Shown here one piece after another: positions 14,806-22,174 of a DNA stretch of 29,575 nt; within the stretch, counting starts at the first letter, position 1, and every line of letters starts with the position of its first letter. Made by a program: the position numbers and the translations under genes. The notes beneath the pieces were generated by a model, which saw only the letters and a list, made by a program, of their open reading frames with translations, had not been told where the DNA came from and searched no databases. This DNA is from Candidatus Cloacimonadota bacterium (GTDB lineage: Bacteria > Cloacimonadota > Cloacimonadia > JGIOTU-2), in the NCBI GenBank assembly GCA_016932035.1, contig JAFGDR010000019.1:1-29575 (forward strand), written 5' to 3'.

Positions 14806-17775
14806 ATGAAAAAGAACTATACTTTATTACTCCTATCTGTTGTAATTCTTATCATAAGTTCATGCACAATAAAGAGTTGGGATCCCCCCGAATGGGATGT
14901 CACACTTGAAATACCACTCATTAATGAACGAGTGTATATGCATGAACTTGAGGACACAACAGATACCTACATTATTCGTTTGGACAACGATACGCTCTTC
15001 TTTTCTATGACCGAAGATATTGAGTCAAAGAATGTAGGTGATGAACTTAAAGTTGAAGGAAAAACCGAAACACTCGACAAGGAGATCGGCGATGAGCTCG
15101 AGATCGATGGTCGGGATCAAACCTTCGGCATGAGTGTTGGTGATAGACTGAATATTGATGGACACTCCCAATATTTCGAGCGAGCTCTTGATAAAATTGA
15201 GGTTGAAGAAACCGGTAACTCATACTCTGAGGTATTTGTCCTCGACTTTGTTCGATCAGAAATACCAGGAGTAGGTCCGATTTATAACACACCGATACCC
15301 CCAATCTATAATTTTCCTCCAATTGATACAGTATTTTCAATTTTTGAAAATGACAATGTAGATTACGTAGTGATTGATTCTGGTTATGCTTATATTGATT
15401 TTACAAACAATACTGAGATCCCGTTGAGTTCTATAAATCCAAGCTATTACATGTCGCTGGAGATCTATAGCGGTCTAGCCCCTTTGAAAGATGACCCGAT
15501 CGTTACTTACTTCATCGATCATACGATAAACCCAACTGAAACAGAACAGATAGAAATTGACCTTTCGGGAATCCAAGTGCATCGAGAAAATTACCTTCGA
15601 GTTCGTCTGTCTACTGATGGAACGGGTGGACAACCGATCGATGTGCTGGAAGAAGATAACTTCCATGTTGCTTTCCGTGTTTCTGAAATGTTGGTGAGTG
15701 AAGCAAGCGCTCGGCTTCCCGAAGAAAGAATAACTCATAATGAGACAATTTCGATCGAAGATGCTGCAAATGAAATACAGCTTGTTTCAGCCAAGATTGA
15801 TAGCTGTATCGGTAATATTCATATTGATAATCATCTTCCAATCCATGCTCGTGTTACACTCGATTTCGTGGAATTACTCGACGATACCGGTACACCATAT
15901 CATTTAGTGCTCGATGTTGATGCAAGCTCAACGCAGAATGATTTTCCGCTGGATTTTGAAAACTTTCAGATCGTTTCACCAACAAAAGATGTCATCGATT
16001 CACTTCATTTCTCTTATAAAGTTAGAACCGACTCAACTGATGATTATGTTACGATTTCAGAAGATATGATCGTATCAACAAATATTGAGTTTGGCGAAAT
16101 GAAGTTTGATGAGGTAACTGGATATCTCATCCAAACCTTTACCCAGCATGACTCCCTGTCTCTTGATGACGCATCTGATAAGATATTGATCCAGGAAGCA
16201 AATATTCGAAGCGGTATGATGAATATCGATATTTCAGGTCTCAGCTTCGATCCTCAAATTGGGATTATATTTACAGAACTCAGAGATCAATTTAATAATC
16301 CCGTTCATATCACAAATGCAGATTTCCCCGGCTATAGCTTTGCTGATCATAAGGTACTTCTTTGGGAAGATCAGGTAGTGCATTATGATGTTGAAGTCGA
16401 TATGCCGAATACCGAGTTGATCACAGTTACAAAAACAGACTCAGTACATGCGGCAATCCATTTGAGTGATCTGATCTTCGACAGCCTTATTGGTAAATTT
16501 AATCAAATGACTATTGAGGATGAGAAAACAGTTGCCGTTGATTCAACTGGTGAATATTCACTGGTCTTTGCCGAGATAGATAGCTGCGATGTTCATGTAA
16601 GCATTCCTCAATCTCATTACACACTTCCGTTCGATGCACATATACAAGTAAAATTTGAAGAGATTTTTGACGAGTTTGGTGATACACTTATCATCGATCT
16701 TAGTTGTCCAGGTGATACAACGATCAGCTTTGATGACTATAGCATAGGTAGTAATCCCTTCTCAACAACACTGATCGATTCGCTTCACTATTCTTATGTG
16801 GTGACGACAGAACCCACTCCAGGATATGTAACAGTAAATTACGAAGATGAAGTTAGAGCCAGTATCGTTATGGGTGAGATGCGATTCAATTATGTAAAAG
16901 GAATAATCGATCATAAGAAATTTGAAATGGATGACATCGATGAAGATCTCGATATTGAAGATCTGCCGGACAGTATTTCAAATGTGATGCAGTTCCAGAG
17001 TGCAGAACTTCATCTCGATGTATACAATGGAACAGGATTTAACTGCTGGTTGAATATTGAAATGGTTGGAAGTAATGATGAAGGAGATACCGCTCGAATT
17101 CATATTGATGAAACAAGTGGCGTGATCCTGCCCAACCAGATGAACCATATCGTGATAACAGGAGGTGTTTCAGAAATGCTGAGCATTGTTCCCAGACGTG
17201 TTACAGCTACATCTCCTTATGCAACGATAGGAAATGGTGTGACGATCGGTGAGATAACAAAGAATGACTCCATCAGCGGGTCTTATACTATCGAAACTCC
17301 GTTCAAATTCATTATCAATGATCACACAGTAAAACTAAGTTCAATCGAACATCAGGAGCTTAACGAAGACACGAGGAATATAATCCGTGATAATCTGAAC
17401 GGTGTGCTTCTTAATCTTACTGCTGAAAATCTTCTACCTTTTGGGTCAAATGTCGAACTATGGTTTGCCAATGATTCAACACAGGTCTGGACGAATCCCG
17501 AACTGGTTATCGATTCATTCTATGTTGCTCCTGCAACGATCGATCCGGTTCATCATACCAGCGGTGAGATGGTTACAAGTACGATCGGAGTGCTCCTTGA
17601 TAAGATACATAACGATTTCGTCGTCTTTGAAAATCCGGATGTATATATCGGTATAAAAATGCACATCATCGGAACGGGAGGTGAAGTCGTCATCATACGC
17701 GGTTCAGATAATTTAAGGATATTCGGGTATGCGTCAGTGGATGTTCACGTTCAGGAAGCAGGAGGTAACAAATGA
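14806..17775 (+). CDS. Large repeat-built surface lipoprotein of unknown function
   Basis: 989 aa with a good Shine-Dalgarno (AAGGAG at 14795-14800) 5 bases before the ATG. The N-terminus is a lipoprotein signal: hydrophobic 6-17, then ISSC with lipidated Cys20. Residues 60-144 are five units of exactly 17 aa (core GDELKVEG / GDELEIDG / GDRLNIDG). About 284-830 consists of four diverged beta-rich units of about 135-150 aa. The recurring elements are GEMKFDEVTGYL / GEMRFNYVKGII, SAKIDSC / AEIDSC, a D..G turn after an FxEL/FEEI strand, and DSLHFSYKV / DSLHYSYVV followed by YVTI/YVTV. The C-terminal 830-989 is more beta sequence without clear repeat. I recognise no named family; the strand pattern suggests LEA-like or Ig-like sandwiches. 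It ends in an ATGA overlap with the barrel gene, so a lipoprotein-barrel partnership is likely. No catalytic motif is seen. Confidence 0.82.
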   Translation: MKKNYTLLLLSVVILIISSCTIKSWDPPEWDVTLEIPLINERVYMHELEDTTDTYIIRLDNDTLFFSMTEDIESKNVGDELKVEGKTETLDKEIGDELEIDGRDQTFGMSVGDRLNIDGHSQYFERALDKIEVEETGNSYSEVFVLDFVRSEIPGVGPIYNTPIPPIYNFPPIDTVFSIFENDNVDYVVIDSGYAYIDFTNNTEIPLSSINPSYYMSLEIYSGLAPLKDDPIVTYFIDHTINPTETEQIEIDLSGIQVHRENYLRVRLSTDGTGGQPIDVLEEDNFHVAFRVSEMLVSEASARLPEERITHNETISIEDAANEIQLVSAKIDSCIGNIHIDNHLPIHARVTLDFVELLDDTGTPYHLVLDVDASSTQNDFPLDFENFQIVSPTKDVIDSLHFSYKVRTDSTDDYVTISEDMIVSTNIEFGEMKFDEVTGYLIQTFTQHDSLSLDDASDKILIQEANIRSGMMNIDISGLSFDPQIGIIFTELRDQFNNPVHITNADFPGYSFADHKVLLWEDQVVHYDVEVDMPNTELITVTKTDSVHAAIHLSDLIFDSLIGKFNQMTIEDEKTVAVDSTGEYSLVFAEIDSCDVHVSIPQSHYTLPFDAHIQVKFEEIFDEFGDTLIIDLSCPGDTTISFDDYSIGSNPFSTTLIDSLHYSYVVTTEPTPGYVTVNYEDEVRASIVMGEMRFNYVKGIIDHKKFEMDDIDEDLDIEDLPDSISNVMQFQSAELHLDVYNGTGFNCWLNIEMVGSNDEGDTARIHIDETSGVILPNQMNHIVITGGVSEMLSIVPRRVTATSPYATIGNGVTIGEITKNDSISGSYTIETPFKFIINDHTVKLSSIEHQELNEDTRNIIRDNLNGVLLNLTAENLLPFGSNVELWFANDSTQVWTNPELVIDSFYVAPATIDPVHHTSGEMVTSTIGVLLDKIHNDFVVFENPDVYIGIKMHIIGTGGEVVIIRGSDNLRIFGYASVDVHVQEAGGNK
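14983..15237 (+). repeat. Five 51-base (17-aa) tandem units inside the lipoprotein gene
   Basis: Units begin at 14983, 15034, 15085, 15136 and 15187. At protein level each carries a hydrophobic residue, G-D/x-D, x-L and then alternating hydrophobic residues (VGDELKVEG, IGDELEIDG, VGDRLNIDG, LDKIEVEE); the first unit is degenerate (DNDTLFFS). Period is exactly 17 residues with no indel, while the DNA has diverged, so this is an old expansion kept by selection on structure. Confidence 0.7.
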
Positions 17776-19073
17776 AAAAGATAATTGTTATCCTAGTTTT
17801 AGTATTTGTTGCAACCTCTCTTTGGGGTATCACCCTCTCCAATCCTGTAAGCGTTGCACTCGGAGATGCATATATTGCAAAAGCAAGGGGCTGTGAAGCG
17901 CTCCATTGGAATCCAGCAAACCTCGGAATCGTTGAGCACAAAATGACCTTTAACCTGTTCCAGCTTTCCTCAGACTTACGAAACAGCAGTTTGTCATTAG
18001 GATACTATAATGATCTTATGGATAAAGACACACTTAATCACGCTGACAAACTGGAATTTATGGATAAAGTCCCTGATGATGGACTGTTCCTTAATGCTAA
18101 TGCTGGTGTTTACTTCCCCTTATCTTGCTCGATAGGTAAGTTTGCTTTCACGCTCAACAATATGACCCGTTCATCGATTCGTCTCTCAAAAGAGTATTTT
18201 CAATTAGTTCTTTTTGGTAACGAAATAGGTGAAACTTATGATATGGAAGATAACAGGGGGCGTGCTGTTTCCTTCTGGGAGATCAAAGCCGGATATGGTG
18301 ATAGAATTCCCATGGAGAAAATTTCTCAATCATTCGAGGATTTTCCTCCCATTTATGCAGGTCTGAGTTTCGGATATATTATGGGTGTTGCCTATGCCAG
18401 GATCATGGAATTTGATTCACAGGTCGGGACAACAGATAGTACATTGACAATCTATAATAACCTTGTCATCCGCACAGCAGGTTATGATTCTGACAGTTCA
18501 AGGTTTCATGAATCTGCCATATTTCCCGGCGCAGGTAATGGTTACAGGATAAACTTCGGATTAACCTCTCCGATAACCGAAAAAATTACTGCATCTCTGG
18601 CAATCAAAAATCTTTTTGGTGTGATCAACTGGACTAAATCTTGTGAAGAGCATAATATTCGCGTGAGAGCGTTCGATTTTACGATCGATACCTGGAATGA
18701 CTCAATGGCTGTAGATACGACCTACGCAATTGATAATTTCTCGCAGACAATACCGGTTGAAATCCATCTTGGCGGATCGTTCAAGTTCAATAAAATAACA
18801 GTCTATACTGATTATGTACAGGCATTTGAGAGAAGCTTGTTCACATCCGCGAAACCTAAATTCTCTGTAGGTGCGGAATATTATCCACTGAACTGGTTGC
18901 CGGTTCGTGCAGGTTTTGGTTTTGGTGGTGGTGAACGTCCGCATTATTCTCTGGGTTCCGGTTTTGAGCTTGGAAGCTTTGATTTCAACTGGGGAGTCTC
19001 ATACTATACTTCTCCGCTCTATACTTCCGCGACCGGTATCAAGCTGTCATTTGGTGCGAGACTGGCATTCTAA
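17772..19073 (+). CDS. Outer-membrane beta-barrel protein (PorV/DUF5723-like)
   Basis: 433 aa. A strong Shine-Dalgarno (AGGAGGT at 17760-17766) lies inside the end of the lipoprotein gene 5 bases before ATG 17772, and the two genes overlap by ATGA. Signal peptide: KK, hydrophobic 4-17, cleavage near LWG. The mature N-terminus has the signature of PorV/FadL-like barrels (NPVSVALGDAYIAKARGCEALHWNPANLG cut here into its parts: ALGDAYIA, then WNPANLG). The body is alternating beta strands with glycine/aromatic ends and the last residue is Phe, the usual BAM recognition end. By analogy with PorV it could shuttle or anchor sorted proteins, or be a porin; this is inference. It is the last gene before the terminator at 19096. 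Confidence 0.82.
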   Translation: MKKIIVILVLVFVATSLWGITLSNPVSVALGDAYIAKARGCEALHWNPANLGIVEHKMTFNLFQLSSDLRNSSLSLGYYNDLMDKDTLNHADKLEFMDKVPDDGLFLNANAGVYFPLSCSIGKFAFTLNNMTRSSIRLSKEYFQLVLFGNEIGETYDMEDNRGRAVSFWEIKAGYGDRIPMEKISQSFEDFPPIYAGLSFGYIMGVAYARIMEFDSQVGTTDSTLTIYNNLVIRTAGYDSDSSRFHESAIFPGAGNGYRINFGLTSPITEKITASLAIKNLFGVINWTKSCEEHNIRVRAFDFTIDTWNDSMAVDTTYAIDNFSQTIPVEIHLGGSFKFNKITVYTDYVQAFERSLFTSAKPKFSVGAEYYPLNWLPVRAGFGFGGGERPHYSLGSGFELGSFDFNWGVSYYTSPLYTSATGIKLSFGARLAF

Positions 19074-19095
19074 TATACTAATAACCTTATAAAAC

Positions 19096-19121
19096 AAGGG
19101 AGCTTCGTGCTCCCTTTTTTT
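19096..19121 (+). terminator. Intrinsic terminator of the surface cassette
   Basis: AAGGGAGC (19096-19103) pairs with GCTCCCTT (19109-19116) around a 5-base TTCGT loop, followed by a T-run (19115-19121). It lies 22 bases after the barrel stop codon and is the clearest plus-strand terminator in the window. Confidence 0.93.
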
Positions 19122-19138
19122 ATGACCTTGCGAATGGA

Positions 19139-19222
19139 TTACTTCAGTAATTCTTCCCAACGGTTAAGTATTGGATTAACGAATGGGTTGAACATGTTCA
19201 GCACTACTTCATTACCTGAAAT
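19139..19222 (-). other. Possible remnant of a coding sequence in the intergenic gap
   Basis: On the minus strand, between an in-frame TGA (19225-19223) and a TAA (19141-19139), 27 codons read like a protein end: a stretch including EVVLNMFNPFVNPILN and finishing RWEELLK. Composition is protein-like (aromatics, prolines, charged end) rather than random AT-rich sequence. There is no convincing start, no ribosome binding site and no upstream continuation, so at best it is a decayed fragment. It may also be chance. Confidence 0.2.
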
Positions 19223-19267
19223 TCATACTTAGCGTCCCACCCTCAACGCTCTAAGATCATAGGACAT

Positions 19268-19295
19268 TTGACATTTCCCCTCAATGAAATATCTT
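19268..19295 (+). promoter_or_regulatory. Candidate promoter of the htrA-murJ-uvrC unit
   Basis: TTGACA at 19268-19273 with TATCTT at 19290-19295 (4 of 6, spacing 16). The same place also fits the Bacteroidetes-style pattern: TTTG at 19267-19270, 19 bases, then TATCTTTC, close to TAnnTTTG. Either reading puts transcription start about 65 bases before the protease start. Confidence 0.45.
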
Positions 19296-19366
19296 TCTCA
19301 TAATATGAATCATCTAAAAAACTTGAACAAATTTATTGGGCTCACGCTACTTCGTATGGAGGTTTC

Positions 19367-20599
19367 ATGGATTTGAAAAAGCTGTTTCTGTTGATTATTA
19401 TACTTCTGAGTATTAATATTTTAGTACTCAAGTTCAATGATATCACGAAGAAAGATTCATCTTCAATCGAAATGATGAATGTTTCCCAGCCGCAAGTGCA
19501 AAATTATTCACTACGGGATACCATCGATTTTGACAAGAGAATGCTGGAGAATGATGAAGTTACTGTTTCCCGCAGAAATGGCATCACAAAGGCGATAGAA
19601 AAGATCAAACCTACAGTAGTAAGTGTAAATGTTATACAAACTCAGGTCGTTCAAACAAATCCTTTCAACTCATTATTTTTTGATTTTTACAGGGGATTCC
19701 TTCCGCGTACTTATACGCGCGAAGTTCAAAATCTCGGTTCAGGTGTGATTATCAGCGAAGACGGATATGCCATTACAAATAGCCATGTTGTGCAGAATGC
19801 ATCGGAGATCAAAGTATTTCTCTCGGATGGAAGAAATTTTGAAGCTGAGCTCATCGGCAGTGATGATGTGAACGATATAGCGGTTATCAAACTCAAAGAA
19901 ATTGAAGCCGATCTACCTCGTGCATACCTCGGGGATTCAGACGATCTTATCATTGGGGAATGGACGATTGCACTAGGAAATCCCTTCGGATATCTTATCA
20001 AGGATTCCGAGCCGACTGTTACTGTTGGCGTTGTTTCCGCACTAAACAGGAATTTCCACAGCAAAGAAGACCGCATCTACAAAAAGATGATACAAACCGA
20101 TGCTGCGATCAATCCGGGAAACAGCGGGGGACCGCTCGTGAATGTGAATGGAGAGATCATCGGGATCAATACGTTTATATTTTCAAAAAGCGGGGGGAGT
20201 CTTGGAATTGGATTTGCTATTCCTTCTAATCGAGTAAAAAATATTGTTCAGGAGATCATCAAATACGGTGGTATTAGATCCATCTGGTTCGGCTTTAAGG
20301 TTCAGGATATAACTCCTTCGATCGCAAACAGTCTTGGCTTGAAATCCTCCAACGGTGTGATCATAACATACATCGATGAAAACGGACCTGCGGATAATGC
20401 AGGACTCAAACGCGGCGACATCATCACAAGTATCGATTCGCAGGAAATTAAAGATGTGAATGATGCAGAATTTGCAGTATCAGACCTGAGGATTGGCGAA
20501 GAGATCAGTATCGAGATCATACGTGATGGAAAGGATATGACAAAGAATCTCACGCCACAGGAATACCAGGATAAGAAAGGCACGTTTTTCAAACTATAA
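19367..20599 (+). CDS. HtrA/Deg-type periplasmic serine protease with one PDZ domain
   Basis: 410 aa; TGGAGG at 19357-19362 precedes ATG 19367. Residues 5-22 are a hydrophobic signal anchor with no obvious cleavage site, so it is probably tethered to the inner membrane like DegS. The trypsin-like domain (about 75-280) has the full triad: His140 (AITNSHVV), Asp170 (VNDIAVIKL) and Ser253 (INPGNSGGPLV). A glycine-rich oxyanion/substrate strand is also visible (SLGIGFAIPSNRV). One PDZ domain at about 286-395 contains the carboxylate-binding region (FGFKVQDIT) and GPADNAGLKRGDII. Known role: degradation or regulated cleavage of misfolded envelope proteins. murJ follows after 3 bases. Confidence 0.95.
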   Translation: MDLKKLFLLIIILLSINILVLKFNDITKKDSSSIEMMNVSQPQVQNYSLRDTIDFDKRMLENDEVTVSRRNGITKAIEKIKPTVVSVNVIQTQVVQTNPFNSLFFDFYRGFLPRTYTREVQNLGSGVIISEDGYAITNSHVVQNASEIKVFLSDGRNFEAELIGSDDVNDIAVIKLKEIEADLPRAYLGDSDDLIIGEWTIALGNPFGYLIKDSEPTVTVGVVSALNRNFHSKEDRIYKKMIQTDAAINPGNSGGPLVNVNGEIIGINTFIFSKSGGSLGIGFAIPSNRVKNIVQEIIKYGGIRSIWFGFKVQDITPSIANSLGLKSSNGVIITYIDENGPADNAGLKRGDIITSIDSQEIKDVNDAEFAVSDLRIGEEISIEIIRDGKDMTKNLTPQEYQDKKGTFFKL

Positions 20600-20602
20600 T
20601 AT

Positions 20603-22174
20603 ATGAGTACGAATAAAGAGAATCTCACACAGGATGTCGGCAAGATATCCAGTGGTACTTTTCTCAGCAGAATTTCCGGACTGATCCGCGATATTTTCCT
20701 CACGCATTTTCTTGGCACAACTGCTGCTGCGGACAGCTTTGGTGTGGCATTTGTTATTCCAAATATGCTACGGGGACTCTTTGGCGAGGGATCTCTTGCA
20801 GCGGCTTTCATTCCATCATATACAGAGATAAAGGAGACACGATCCAAAGAGGAAGCAGTCGCCTTTGCAATGAACCTCTTGTCTATTCTTGTGTTGATAC
20901 TCATCGGCTTGGTGATGCTTGGTATCTTGCTAGCGCCGATCATTATACGCATCATGGCACCGGGCTTTAGTTCTGAAATTCAGGAACTTACAATTAAGTT
21001 GACGCGCATTTTATTTCCGTATCTTTTCCTGATTGGATTAACCTCAGTTATAATAGCGATTCTGAATGCCCATAAGATATTTTTCTTTCCATCACTTTCT
21101 CCATTTATGCTGAATCTCGGTATCATACTCCCGATCATTGTTGTGTCATTTTTTGTTCAGACAGATATCATGTACAGGGCATACCTCTTTTCATTTGGTG
21201 TATTGCTTGGAGGAGTTTTTCAGCTTATTGTGAATATCCGGTTTCTTAAGACGATCGGGTATTCTTATAAATTTAAGATAAATTTCAAGCAGAAGGAGCT
21301 TAAAGGGGTGTGGAACAGGATGATCCCGGGTATTATCAGTCTGGGTATCCGCGAGGTGAATGTTGTTGTGGATACACTTCTTGCTTCGCTTCTTATTACA
21401 GGTAGTGTTGCAGCACTTCAATACGGAAACCGGCTGATGCAGCTACCACTCGGCGTGTTCGGTGTAGCAGTTGGCGCAGCAGTGTTGCCGATGTTTTCCA
21501 GGCAGACTGCACATAAGAGAGCTGATGAACTCATCGGTTCGATACAGGAAGCGTTCCAGATGATCATGATCATCATGATGCCCATAATAGCTCTTATATT
21601 AGTGCTGGGAAAAGATGCGATCTCTTTGGTATTTCTTCATGGAGCTTTTGATCACCAGGCACTTATCATGACTTACTCAGCACTTGCTTTTTATTCGATC
21701 GGTTTGATATCGCACAGCTCGGTGAAGATTTTCGCATCTGCTTTCTTTGCTTTGAAAAATACCAAAATCCCAATGATCATTGCAGGAATTGCTGTTGTTT
21801 GTAATATCATTCTTAATATTATTTTGATGAAACTACTTCAGCTTAGAGGCCTTGCACTTGCCACATCCATTGCAGCAACATTGCAGGCAACGATACTTTT
21901 CTTGGCACTCCAAGTAAAGGTCGGACGCATATCTTTCAAGAAGATCAGTATCACATTTGTTAAGGTTGTTGTATTGTCTCTCATTACAGGTATCGTGGCT
22001 TATTATGTGAATGTGCTTTTATCACAATATTTTCTTCCAACCAAGGTATTCATTCTGATAAAATTAATCATAATTTTTGTTATCTGTATCTTGATATATT
22101 TTATAGGACTAAAGCTCTTCAAAGTTACCGACCTTAGGAAAATTAAACAATCAATTTTTCTTTCAACCAGATGA
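20603..22174 (+). CDS. murJ: Lipid II flippase MurJ
   Basis: 523 aa, the usual MurJ length, with 13-14 hydrophobic membrane segments across the whole chain (MOP superfamily). It moves lipid II across the inner membrane for peptidoglycan synthesis. The N-terminal signature is complete: GTFLSRISGLIRDIF (with the conserved Arg), ADSFGVAFVIPNMLRGLFG and GSLAAAFIPSY. A later family block reads RLMQLPLGVFGVAVGAAVLP. The start codon follows the protease stop by 3 bases with no Shine-Dalgarno in that short spacer, so translation probably depends on coupling. The stop overlaps uvrC (ATGA). Confidence 0.96.
   Translation: MSTNKENLTQDVGKISSGTFLSRISGLIRDIFLTHFLGTTAAADSFGVAFVIPNMLRGLFGEGSLAAAFIPSYTEIKETRSKEEAVAFAMNLLSILVLILIGLVMLGILLAPIIIRIMAPGFSSEIQELTIKLTRILFPYLFLIGLTSVIIAILNAHKIFFFPSLSPFMLNLGIILPIIVVSFFVQTDIMYRAYLFSFGVLLGGVFQLIVNIRFLKTIGYSYKFKINFKQKELKGVWNRMIPGIISLGIREVNVVVDTLLASLLITGSVAALQYGNRLMQLPLGVFGVAVGAAVLPMFSRQTAHKRADELIGSIQEAFQMIMIIMMPIIALILVLGKDAISLVFLHGAFDHQALIMTYSALAFYSIGLISHSSVKIFASAFFALKNTKIPMIIAGIAVVCNIILNIILMKLLQLRGLALATSIAATLQATILFLALQVKVGRISFKKISITFVKVVVLSLITGIVAYYVNVLLSQYFLPTKVFILIKLIIIFVICILIYFIGLKLFKVTDLRKIKQSIFLSTR

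Noticed and set aside
14983-15237. Tandem repeats considered as a CRISPR-like or phase-variable array
   Set aside because: Units are diverged in DNA, in frame and without spacers; they encode a protein repeat.
19122-19232. 36-codon plus-strand frame starting in the T-run of the terminator
   Set aside because: The start lies directly after an intrinsic terminator, has no ribosome binding site, and the composition is not protein-like.
20302-20955. 217-codon minus-strand open frame opposite htrA and murJ
   Set aside because: It lies antisense to the PDZ region of a recognised protease and the conserved MurJ N-terminus; its product has no recognisable motif and no ribosome binding site. A shadow frame.
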